From Rhodopseudomonas_A sp036404135 (GTDB taxonomy: Bacteria > Pseudomonadota > Alphaproteobacteria > Rhizobiales > Xanthobacteraceae): DNA of 39,458 nucleotides. The translations under genes were made by a program, and so were the position numbers. Location of the stretch: positions 1 to 39,458 of the forward strand of contig NZ_DASWPE010000173.1 of assembly GCF_036404135.1 (NCBI RefSeq), given 5' to 3'. Below, one piece after another: positions 8,851-16,500 of this stretch. Position 1 is the first letter of the stretch, and the number at the start of each line of letters is the position of its first letter. Under the pieces are notes generated by a model. It ran no database searches, had not been told where the DNA came from, and was given only the letters and a program-made list of their open reading frames with translations.

Positions 8851-9888
8851 TCAGTTCGGCTGGTAAGGCCCGAGTTGCTTGACCGCGTTGGCCGCGAACG
8901 ACATGTCGACGACGTCGCCGACCACCACCGGCTTTTCGACCTGGCCCTGCGCCACGAAAAACTTCAGATCGTCGGCGAGGCTCGTCATATTGATGGCGCC
9001 GTCCGGCGAGATGCCGTTCGGCACCATGGTCTCGAACAACTTGCGATTGGTGAGCCCGGTGGTCTTGATGATCAGATCGATCAGCTGCTCCGAGCCAGGA
9101 CCATTGAACAGCCCCTTGCGGGTGGCGTCGTTGTAGACTCGCGATGCCTTGACGTAGGCGTTCATGAAGCGCTGGCCGACGTCGCGGCGCTTGGTCAACA
9201 GATCGTCGCCATACAGCAGGATCGCAACCTGCTGGCCCGGATACAGCGAGGGATCGGAGAACCGCACCGCGACGCCGCTGTCGATCGCCTGGCTCGCCGA
9301 CGGCTCGGTGGTGATCGCGCCGTCGATGGCTTTCGACGACAGCGCCACCACTTGCTGCGGATAGCTCATATTGACGTTGTCGGCGTCCTTGTAGGTCAGG
9401 CCGCCCTTGCCGAGCGCGACCGCGAGCTTGGCGTTGGTGGCCGAGCCCGGCCCCGCCGCGGCGAGCTTCAGCCCCTTGAGATCGGCCAAGCTTTTCACCT
9501 TGCCGGAATCGATTAGATCCTTGCGCAGCAGCAGCGGCATGTAGTCATAAGCGGCGGCGGTGGAGCCCTTGTCGGCGACGATCTTGACGCCTATGCCGCG
9601 GCCGACCGCGTTGAACAGCCCGGCCGAGGAGGCCCCGGCGCCGATGTCGATCTGCCCCGCGGCGAGCGGTGCGATCATCCGCGGCCCGGAATCGAACGGG
9701 ATCAGTTCGACCTTCAAGTTCTGCTCGGTGAAGAAGCCGCGTTGTTGCGCGATGTAGAACACCACGTCGCTGATCACCTTGTTGACGCCGACCTTGAGGG
9801 TCGTTGCGTTCTCGGCGTGCAGCCCGCCCCCGCCGGCCAGAAAGGCGCAGACCCCTGCCATCGTCACTAGCGCAGCTCGTCGCTTCAT
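8851..9888 (-). CDS. NitT/TauT-type periplasmic substrate-binding protein
   Basis: A 345-residue NMT1/SsuA-like binding protein. The ATG at 9888 follows a strong GGGAGGCG site and opens a signal peptide (MKRRAALVTMAGVCAFLAGG, cleavage near GLHA-EN). The mature part starts TLKVGVNKVISDVVFYIAQQ and continues with GFFTEQNLKVELIPFDSGP, the family's usual first lobe, and later DIGAGASSAGLFNAVGRG. It is the upstream gene of the transporter set, 56 bases after the UbiD-like gene, so it would be expressed with the catabolic enzymes. The probable ligand is 2,5-furandicarboxylate or 2-furoate, inferred from context only. Confidence 0.87.
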   Translation of the reverse strand: MKRRAALVTMAGVCAFLAGGGGLHAENATTLKVGVNKVISDVVFYIAQQRGFFTEQNLKVELIPFDSGPRMIAPLAAGQIDIGAGASSAGLFNAVGRGIGVKIVADKGSTAAAYDYMPLLLRKDLIDSGKVKSLADLKGLKLAAAGPGSATNAKLAVALGKGGLTYKDADNVNMSYPQQVVALSSKAIDGAITTEPSASQAIDSGVAVRFSDPSLYPGQQVAILLYGDDLLTKRRDVGQRFMNAYVKASRVYNDATRKGLFNGPGSEQLIDLIIKTTGLTNRKLFETMVPNGISPDGAINMTSLADDLKFFVAQGQVEKPVVVGDVVDMSFAANAVKQLGPYQPN

Positions 9889-9944
9889 GCGTCGCCTCCC
9901 AAAAAGACTCCCGGCTTGTGCCGGCGTTGCATTATGCGTCGGCG

Positions 9945-11357
9945 TCAGATGATCCGCGCCAGCGCCGCCTTCGGGTCGCTCTGCAGCACGCGCGACAGAT
10001 CGACGTCTTCCAGACCATGAACGTGAATTCGCTTGAACACCATCGGTTCGGCTTCCAACGGCTTGGTGGCGTCGAGGCCCATCTTGGCGCTGATGCCGGC
10101 GTCGCTGGAGGGATCGAGCTTGGAGCCCTGCGCGCCGGACACCACCACGAGGTCGCGATCGGCTTGGAACCTGGTCGCGATCGCCCATTCGATCTCGTGC
10201 GGATCGTCGATGTCGACGTCCATATCGACGATCACCACCTGCTTGAGATCGTAATGCCCGCCGAACGCGCCCATGATGATGTTCTTCGGCTCGCCATTGT
10301 TGGTCTTGTCGATCTTGACCACGAGGTGATAGCGGCACACCCCGCCCCGCGTTAAGCGTACATCCCGCACGCTGGAAAAGCTGCGCTGCAGATGCTCCAG
10401 CAGCGTCGCCTCGCGGGGGATTTCGCCAAGCACCAAGTGCTCCATGCCGCCGCCGACGATGGTGTGGAAAATCGGGCTGGCGCGATGGGTGATGGCGTCG
10501 ACCTGGATCACCTCGCGGTCGGCGCGCGGTCCGTAATATTGCGGGAATTCGCCGAACGGGCCTTCCGGCTCGCGAACTTTCGGCAGGATGCGGCCCTCGA
10601 TCACGATTTCGGCGTGCGCCGGCACCCGCACCTGATTGGTGCGACACTTCACCATCTCGATCGGATGGCCCAAGAGCGCACCGGCGATTTCCATCTCGTC
10701 TTCGTCGACCGCGGCGATCGCCTGCGACGCCAGGATGCAGGCCGGATGTACGCCGATCACCAGCGCGATCTCCAGCGGCTGGCCGGCCGCTTCCGCCATC
10801 TTGAAGTAATGCTGGGTGTGGCGCGGCAGCAGCAGCACGCCGATGCGGTCCGGCCCGCTGACCTGGCAGCGATGGATCGAGACGTTCTGGATGCCGGTCA
10901 GCGGATTGCGCGCGATCAATAGCGCCGCGGTGATGTAGGGCCCGCTGTCATGCTCATTGTGCTTGGGGATCGGCAGTTGCTTTAAGAGATCGACGTCGCG
11001 GTGGATCACCTGTTGCGCCGCAGCCTCCTCGACCTCGACCCAGGGCAGCGGATGCCGCACCGCGTCCTGAAACCGCGTCAGCAACTGATCAGTCGGGACG
11101 CCGAGCGAATCGGCGACCCAGCTGCGGTCGGCGAAGATGTTGGCGACCACCGGGATTGCATGCTGGCCGGGCTGCGGAAACAGCACCGCGCTGTCGCGCT
11201 CCAACGTCTTCGCCACCGCGGCGAGTTCGTCGCTCAGCGCGATGCCGGCGCGGGCCACCGCGAGCCGGCCGCTGGCTTCGAGCTGGCGCAGCCAGCTGCG
11301 CAGATCCGGCGTGGCGTTGTGCCCGGCGAGGGCGTGCAGGCTGCTTGTCTTGGTCAT
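9945..11357 (-). CDS. hmfF: UbiD-family prenyl-FMN decarboxylase, probable 2,5-furandicarboxylate decarboxylase (HmfF-like)
   Basis: A 470-residue UbiD-family (de)carboxylase. The start ATG at 11357 follows GAGGAAA; longer upstream reading is not supported. Visible family features are NVSIHRCQV near residue 157 (prenyl-FMN/metal region), EIVIEGRILP near 250, EGPFGEFPQYYG near 264 with the expected catalytic glutamate, FHTIVGGGMEHLVLGE near 296, and VDIDDPHEIEWAIATR near 380. The enzyme needs prenylated FMN, supplied by the UbiX-like product of the gene 20 bases upstream. Within a furoyl-CoA operon the best reading is decarboxylation of 2,5-furandicarboxylate to 2-furoate. Other aromatic-acid decarboxylases of the family are possible alternatives. 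Confidence 0.78.
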   Translation of the reverse strand: MTKTSSLHALAGHNATPDLRSWLRQLEASGRLAVARAGIALSDELAAVAKTLERDSAVLFPQPGQHAIPVVANIFADRSWVADSLGVPTDQLLTRFQDAVRHPLPWVEVEEAAAQQVIHRDVDLLKQLPIPKHNEHDSGPYITAALLIARNPLTGIQNVSIHRCQVSGPDRIGVLLLPRHTQHYFKMAEAAGQPLEIALVIGVHPACILASQAIAAVDEDEMEIAGALLGHPIEMVKCRTNQVRVPAHAEIVIEGRILPKVREPEGPFGEFPQYYGPRADREVIQVDAITHRASPIFHTIVGGGMEHLVLGEIPREATLLEHLQRSFSSVRDVRLTRGGVCRYHLVVKIDKTNNGEPKNIIMGAFGGHYDLKQVVIVDMDVDIDDPHEIEWAIATRFQADRDLVVVSGAQGSKLDPSSDAGISAKMGLDATKPLEAEPMVFKRIHVHGLEDVDLSRVLQSDPKAALARII

Positions 11358-11377
11358 CGTTTCCTCTGGCAACGTGG

Positions 11378-11995
11378 TCAGTTCGGCTGCTCGGTCGCGG
11401 CGCGGCGACGTTGCAGCGCAGGGTCTTCGCCCCAGCGCGGCGCCACGCCGACGTCGATGTCGTAAAGATCGAGCACTCGCCCCACGGTGTGGTCGACCAT
11501 GTCGTCGAGCCCGTCCGGCTTGGCGTAGAACGCCGGCACCGGCGGCGCGATGATCGCGCCGATTTCCGACAGCGCGGTCATGGTGCGCAGATGCCCAGTG
11601 TGCAGCGGCGTCTCGCGCACCATCAAGACCAGGCGGCGGCGTTCCTTCAGCGTGACGTCGGCGGCCCGCGTCAGCAGCGTGGTGGTGACGCCCGAGGCGA
11701 TCTCCGACATCGAGCGCATCGAGCACGGCGCCACGATCATCCCCATGGTGCGGAACGAGCCGGAGGCGATCGCAGCCGCCATGTCGTCGATCGGGTGATG
11801 GGTGTGCGCCAGCGCCTTGACCTCGGCGATCTTCAGCCTGGTCTCATAGGCGAAGGTGATTTCCGCGGTTTTCGACATCACCAGATGGGTTTCGACCCCG
11901 GCGTTGCGCAGCAGCTGCAACAGCCGCACGCCGTAGATCACGCCCGAGGCGCCGGAAATGCCGACGATCAGGCGTCGCCGCGAAGACTGCATCAT
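11378..11995 (-). CDS. hmfG: UbiX/Pad1-family flavin prenyltransferase (HmfG-like)
   Basis: A 205-residue UbiX-family flavoprotein that joins a dimethylallyl group to FMN, making the cofactor for UbiD-type decarboxylases. Motifs are RLIVGISGASGVIYGVRLL at the N-terminus, APCSMRSMSEIASG near residue 88, and LVLMVRETPLHTGHL near 120, all typical of the family. The start is taken at ATG 11995 after GGTGGAAACC; a second ATG follows directly, and a GTG three codons upstream is also in frame. It is the first gene of the leftward operon, followed 20 bases later by the UbiD-like gene. The C-terminal tail past residue 185 is unconserved and Arg/Ala-rich. Confidence 0.82.
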   Translation of the reverse strand: MMQSSRRRLIVGISGASGVIYGVRLLQLLRNAGVETHLVMSKTAEITFAYETRLKIAEVKALAHTHHPIDDMAAAIASGSFRTMGMIVAPCSMRSMSEIASGVTTTLLTRAADVTLKERRRLVLMVRETPLHTGHLRTMTALSEIGAIIAPPVPAFYAKPDGLDDMVDHTVGRVLDLYDIDVGVAPRWGEDPALQRRRAATEQPN

Positions 11996-12094
11996 GGTTT
12001 CCACCCAAATCCCTTATGCCCCGGGTTTCGTTGCGCGAACGCGGGGTCAGGCCGGCAAGGCTACGCGCCGCCGCCGATCACTGCAAATAATAGA

Positions 12095-12118
12095 TTTTGA
12101 TTTTCTCGATCATCAAAA
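12095..12118. promoter_or_regulatory. Probable LysR-type operator in divergent promoter
   Basis: An inverted repeat TTTTGAT - 10 bases - ATCAAAA lies in the 160-base divergent region between hmfG and the LysR gene. This stretch is markedly AT-rich against its GC-rich surroundings. Size and dyad fit a LysR-type recognition site (T-N11-A class) controlling both directions. No promoter boxes are called with confidence. Confidence 0.5.
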
Positions 12119-12155
12119 GTGATGATATGGTTCCCCGCGACCGGAGGGCTGGGCC

Positions 12156-13085
12156 ATGGATTTCAAGCAGATGCAGTATTTCCTCTGCCTGGCGCAGGAG
12201 GGCAACGTCACCCGCGCGGCGCGGCAGCTCAACATCGTGCAGCCGGCGCTCAGCATGCAGATCGCCAAGCTGGAAAAATCCGTCGGCAAGCAATTGTTCT
12301 ATCGTCAGGCGCAGGGCGTCACGCTGACCGCGGCGGGCGAAACCCTGGCCAGGCTCGCCGGCTCGATCATGCAGACCATCGACCACGCCCGCGAGGAAAT
12401 GGCGCGGCTCGACGGCAAGATCTCCGGCCGGGTCTCGATCGGCATGATCACCTCGGCGGCGCAGAGCACGCTCGCCACCTCCTCGGCGAAGATCGCGGCG
12501 CGCTATCCGGAGATCCAGCTTCTGGTCTGCGAGGGCTATACCGAGATGTTGCTGGACTGGGTCGCCGCCGGCCAGCTCGACATCGCCATCGTCAACATGC
12601 CGCCCGGCAAATCGCCGCTCACCGCGCACCATATTCTCGACGAACAGATGATGCTGGCGCGGCGCCCCGGCAGCGCGCTGGCGCTGCCGGCGATCGTGCC
12701 CTATGCGCGGCTGAAGGGCATGGACATCGTGATCCCGTCGCGGCGCCACGGCTTGCGCCGGATTCTCGACGCCGCCGCGGCCGAGGCCGACTTCACGCTG
12801 AAGCCGCGGCTGGAGATCGATACGTTGTCGGCGATCTGCGAGGTGGTGGCGACCACCGACCTCGTCACCGTGCTGCCCGGCATCGCGCTGCACGCCGCGT
12901 TGGCCGCCGGGCGCTTGCAGGCGCATCGGCTGAAGAAACCGGCGATCGCTCGAACCGTGGCCTGGGCCACCCACCCGCGCCGCGTGGTCTCCGCGGCGAT
13001 GACCGCGGTGATGGACATCATCTCCGCGGATCTTCTGGCAGCGGCGAACCAGGCGTCGCGGCTGGTGATCACAGCACCGCGATGA
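12156..13085 (+). CDS. LysR-family transcriptional regulator
   Basis: A 309-residue LysR regulator. The N-terminal winged HTH spans about residues 1-60 (MDFKQMQYFLCLAQEGNVTR, then AARQLNIVQPALSMQIAKLE), and an effector-binding domain with two periplasmic-binding-like lobes follows from about residue 90. The ATG has a GGAGGG ribosome site. It is transcribed away from the hmfG-first operon across an AT-rich region with a dyad repeat, the classic arrangement of a LysR activator and its target. Its 3' end overlaps that of the convergent livF by 17 bases. It most likely switches the furan operon in response to a furan acid. Control of the Liv transporter is possible but less supported. Confidence 0.88.
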   Translation: MDFKQMQYFLCLAQEGNVTRAARQLNIVQPALSMQIAKLEKSVGKQLFYRQAQGVTLTAAGETLARLAGSIMQTIDHAREEMARLDGKISGRVSIGMITSAAQSTLATSSAKIAARYPEIQLLVCEGYTEMLLDWVAAGQLDIAIVNMPPGKSPLTAHHILDEQMMLARRPGSALALPAIVPYARLKGMDIVIPSRRHGLRRILDAAAAEADFTLKPRLEIDTLSAICEVVATTDLVTVLPGIALHAALAAGRLQAHRLKKPAIARTVAWATHPRRVVSAAMTAVMDIISADLLAAANQASRLVITAPR

Positions 13086-13782
13086 CGTCCATCAACCGGG
13101 CGCGGTCGGCGGCGTCCTTGGCATTGCCGGTCAGCACCACCGCGCCGCGCTCCAGCGCATAGAAGCGGTCGGCGACGCCGAGCGCGCCGTCGACGTTCTG
13201 CTCCACCAACAGGATGATGGTGCCGGCCGCCTTCATTTCCGCGATGATCGCGAAGATGTCGGCGGCGATCATCGGCGCCAGGCCTTCGCTGGGCTCGTCG
13301 ATCAAGGCCAGCCGCGGCCGCCCGACCATGACCCGCGCCATCGCCAGCATCTGCTGCTCGCCGCCGGACAGTGTGGTGCCGGCCTGCCGGCGGCGTTCGG
13401 CGAGCCGCGGCATCCGCTCGTAGATCAGCTCGATCTCGCGGTTCTGCTCGGCGCGGCTGCGGCCCCTGCGCTGCATCAGCCCGAGCTTGAGGTTTTCCTC
13501 GACGCTGAGGCCGGGAAAGATCCGGCGGTCTTCCGGCACGAAGCCGACGCCTTGATGGCAGACCTTGTCCGCGGTCAAGCCGTCGAGCCGCTCGCCGTGC
13601 AGCGTAATGGCGCCGCCGGAGGCACCGACCCAGCCGGCCACCGCCTTCATCAGCGTGGTCTTGCCGACGCCGTTGCGGCCGAAAATCCCGATCACCTCGC
13701 CGGGTTGCGCCTGCATCGTTACACCCTGAATGATGTGCGACAGCCCGTAATGCACTTGCAGTTGCTCGATCTTCAACATCAC
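13069..13782 (-). CDS. livF: Liv-type ABC transporter ATP-binding protein LivF
   Basis: A 237-residue ATPase of the LivF branch. Walker A is GIFGRNGVGKTTLMKAVAGW near residue 33, the Q-loop is GVGFVPEDRRIFPGLSVEEN near 76, the signature is TTLSGGEQQMLAMARVMVG near 136, and Walker B is LALIDEPSEGLAP near 158. It is the last gene of a five-gene Liv-type transporter and overlaps livG by 4 bases. LivF and LivG form the ATPase pair for uptake of branched-chain amino acids or, in this family, many other small carboxylates and amides. The ligand here is unknown. Confidence 0.9.
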   Translation of the reverse strand: MMLKIEQLQVHYGLSHIIQGVTMQAQPGEVIGIFGRNGVGKTTLMKAVAGWVGASGGAITLHGERLDGLTADKVCHQGVGFVPEDRRIFPGLSVEENLKLGLMQRRGRSRAEQNREIELIYERMPRLAERRRQAGTTLSGGEQQMLAMARVMVGRPRLALIDEPSEGLAPMIAADIFAIIAEMKAAGTIILLVEQNVDGALGVADRFYALERGAVVLTGNAKDAADRARLMDVIAVL

Positions 13783-14519
13783 GCGTGCCCGAAATAGGCG
13801 GCCATCACCGCGGGATCGGCGCGCACCACGGCCGGCGCGCCCTCGGCGAGCTTGCGGCCCTGATGCATCACCACGATGTGGTTGGAGATGTCCATCACCA
13901 CGCCGATGTCGTGCTCGATGAGGAGAATGGTGACGTCGCGCGCCAGATCGCGGATCAAGGCGGCGGTGTCCGCGGTGTCGGCATGGCTCATGCCCTGGGT
14001 CGGCTCGTCGAGCAACAGGATGCTGGGTTCGGTGGCAAGCGCCACCGCAATTTCGAGCCGGCGCTGTTCGCCATGCGACAACGCGCCGGCGAGTTCGCCG
14101 GCTTTCGGCGCCAGCGCAAAGCGCTCGACCAGTTCATGCACCCGCGCCAACGCCCGCCCGCTGCGGGAGACCGGCAGCAGAAAGCGGCCGGTGGTTTCAA
14201 GCCGCTGCGCCGCCAGCCGCAGATTCTCAAACACCGTGAGTTCAAAGAACAAATTGGTGATCTGGAACGAACGCCCCATCCCGGCGCGCTGCATCTGGTA
14301 GGGCGGCCGCCCGGTCAGATTAACGCCGCGCAGCATGACCTTGCCGGAGCTCGGCCGGATCATGCCGCTGATCAGATTGAACAGCGTGGATTTGCCGGCG
14401 CCGTTGGGGCCGATGATGGTGGTGATGGCGTTCTGCTCGGCGTCGAACGAGACGCCGTCGACGGCGCGGATGCCGCCGAAGCGGACGCCGAGCCCGCGGA
14501 CTTCCAGCACCACGCTCAT
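13779..14519 (-). CDS. livG: Liv-type ABC transporter ATP-binding protein LivG
   Basis: A 246-residue ATPase of the LivG branch. Walker A is IIGPNGAGKSTLFNLISGMI near residue 34, the family-specific MGRSFQITNLFFELTVFENL near 79 contains the Q-loop, the signature ALSHGEQRRLEIAVALA near 143 has SHGEQ, and Walker B is ILLLDEPTQGMS near 167 with the switch region ILLIEHDIGVVMDI near 196. It overlaps livM upstream and livF downstream by 4 bases each, so the three are translationally coupled. LivG binds the LivHM membrane pair together with LivF. Confidence 0.9.
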   Translation of the reverse strand: MSVVLEVRGLGVRFGGIRAVDGVSFDAEQNAITTIIGPNGAGKSTLFNLISGMIRPSSGKVMLRGVNLTGRPPYQMQRAGMGRSFQITNLFFELTVFENLRLAAQRLETTGRFLLPVSRSGRALARVHELVERFALAPKAGELAGALSHGEQRRLEIAVALATEPSILLLDEPTQGMSHADTADTAALIRDLARDVTILLIEHDIGVVMDISNHIVVMHQGRKLAEGAPAVVRADPAVMAAYFGHA

Positions 14520-15553
14520 CGCCCGGCTCCGCGCAGCGCCCGCTCGATCAGCGGCCGCACCAGCCCCATGACACCCTTCGGCAGGAAGATCACGGTGGCC
14601 ATGAACAACAGCCCGATCACGATCAGATGGTGTTGGGTCAACGAGCCGATCACCGATTTCAGCACGGTGAGGATGACGCCGCCATACAGCGCGCCGGCCA
14701 GCGTGCCGACGCCGCCGATCACCACGGTGATCACCGCGTTGCCCGAGGTGGTGAAGAACAGCAGTTCCGGCGAGACGAAGCCGCGCAGCATCGGATACAG
14801 CGCGCCGGACAACGACGCGATCACCGCCGCGAGCACATAGGCCGACAGCCGCAGGTTGCGCGTCGAATAGCCGAGCGACGGCACCCGGCGCTCATTGGCG
14901 CGCAGCGCCAACAGCACCCGGCCGAACGGCGTGTCCAGCAGATAGGCGCAGACCGCGTACAGCCCGACGACGAAGGCCAGCGTGAACAGGAAGAAGCCGG
15001 CCGGCGAATTCGACATCACGGTGAAGACGCCGAGGTCGATCGGGACCACCGGCACGCCGATCAAGCCGTCGGAGGCGCCGAGCGAGCGGGTGTTGTACAC
15101 CGCGCGGGCGGCGACCTGCGCCAGCCCGAAGGTGACGAGCGCGAAATACACGCCGCGGACCCGGTTGGCAATCAGCCCGGCGATGAAGCCGATCACCAGC
15201 GAGACCACCAGCGCCGCGGCCATCGCCGCCCAGAATGACGGCACCTGTTTCAGCACCACCGCAGAGACGTAGGCGCCAAGCCCGAAATACAGTGCCTGGC
15301 CGAGCGACAACAGCCCGGTGTAGCCGAGCAGGATATCCACCGACAGCGCGAGGCCGGCGAAGATCAGCGCCTCGGTGCCGAGCCGCAGAAAGAACCGATC
15401 GTCCTGCATCACCCCGACCGCGGCGAACACCAACGCCGCCACCACGAACAGCGCGACCAGCACGTGGCTCGCCCGCATCGAAAGCCCCAGCCGGTCGATC
15501 ACCCGCGCCGGCACGGCGGCCACCTTGGCATCGTCCACGTTGATATCAACCAT
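14516..15553 (-). CDS. livM: Liv-type ABC transporter permease LivM
   Basis: A 345-residue LivM-type permease. A cytoplasmic N-terminus of about 28 residues is followed by eight to ten hydrophobic helices. The family signature GYTGLLSLGQALYFGLGAYV is near residue 78, and a second conserved region, SLSGALYPMLRGFVSPELLF, is near 247. Length is normal for LivM. It overlaps livH by 8 bases and livG by 4. Together with LivH it forms the transmembrane channel of the adjacent binding-protein-dependent importer. Confidence 0.88.
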   Translation of the reverse strand: MVDINVDDAKVAAVPARVIDRLGLSMRASHVLVALFVVAALVFAAVGVMQDDRFFLRLGTEALIFAGLALSVDILLGYTGLLSLGQALYFGLGAYVSAVVLKQVPSFWAAMAAALVVSLVIGFIAGLIANRVRGVYFALVTFGLAQVAARAVYNTRSLGASDGLIGVPVVPIDLGVFTVMSNSPAGFFLFTLAFVVGLYAVCAYLLDTPFGRVLLALRANERRVPSLGYSTRNLRLSAYVLAAVIASLSGALYPMLRGFVSPELLFFTTSGNAVITVVIGGVGTLAGALYGGVILTVLKSVIGSLTQHHLIVIGLLFMATVIFLPKGVMGLVRPLIERALRGAGR

Positions 15554-16439
15554 GACCGAGCCGCCCGAACAGTCCTTGCGGCCGGATCACCAGCACCAGC
15601 ACCATGATGCTGAACACGATCGGATCGCTCCACACCGGCGACACCACCAGACTGGACAGCGCCTGCACCTGGGTGATCACCAGGCCGGCGACGACGGCGC
15701 CAGCGATCGAGCCCATGCCGCCGACGATCACCACGGTGAAGGCGAGGAAGATGAAGTCGCGGCCCATGGTCGGAAACACCGAATAGATCGGCGCCAGCAG
15801 CACGCCGGCGAGCCCGGCGAGCGCCACCCCAAAAGCAAAGGTGCCCGCGAACACCCGCTCCACCGGCACGCCGAGCGACGCCGCCATATTGCGGTCGTAG
15901 GCAGCGGCGCGCACCATGGCGCCGAACCTTGTCTTGTTGACCACGACCGCCACCGCGACCACGATCGCGATGCCGAGCACGATCAGGAACATCCGATAGG
16001 TCGGCAGGATCACGCCCATCACCTCGATGGCGCCGGGGATCGGCGTCGCCGGCCGCTGCGTGGTCGAGCCGAACACCACTTTCAGCCCCTCCTCGAGCAC
16101 GAGGCCGAGCCCGAAGGTCAACAGCAACGTGGTGACGTGGCGATCCGGCATGTTGAACACCCGCTGGATCAGCCCGCGTTCCACCACATAGCCGATCGGC
16201 ATCATCAGCAGCGGCACGATTACGATCAGCAGCCAGAAGCTCAGGCCAGAGGCGCCGAGCGCCAGCGCCAGATAGGCGCCGAGCGCGTAGAACTCGCCAT
16301 GCGCCATGTTGATGACGTCGAGCAAGCCGAAGATGATGGTCAGCCCGAGCGCCACCAGCACCACGGCGACCCCGAGCGACAGCCCGGTGATCATCTGCGG
16401 CGCCAGCACGAACTGGACGTAGTCGAGCAGCGCCGTCAT
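15546..16439 (-). CDS. livH: Liv-type ABC transporter permease LivH
   Basis: A 297-residue LivH-type permease with about eight membrane segments. Typical features are GLSLGVAVVLVALGLTIIFG near residue 19, LLDVINMAHGEFYALGAYLA near 39, and GGMGSIAGAVVAGLVITQVQ near 240. The gene starts 61 bases after the stop of the binding protein and overlaps livM by 8 bases. It is the usual membrane partner of LivM. Confidence 0.88.
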   Translation of the reverse strand: MTALLDYVQFVLAPQMITGLSLGVAVVLVALGLTIIFGLLDVINMAHGEFYALGAYLALALGASGLSFWLLIVIVPLLMMPIGYVVERGLIQRVFNMPDRHVTTLLLTFGLGLVLEEGLKVVFGSTTQRPATPIPGAIEVMGVILPTYRMFLIVLGIAIVVAVAVVVNKTRFGAMVRAAAYDRNMAASLGVPVERVFAGTFAFGVALAGLAGVLLAPIYSVFPTMGRDFIFLAFTVVIVGGMGSIAGAVVAGLVITQVQALSSLVVSPVWSDPIVFSIMVLVLVIRPQGLFGRLGHG

Positions 16440-16500
16440 CGGCCGTCACCAGGTCGAGATCGCACGCCGACGCCGGCCCATGGATCGCGCATCACCACGC

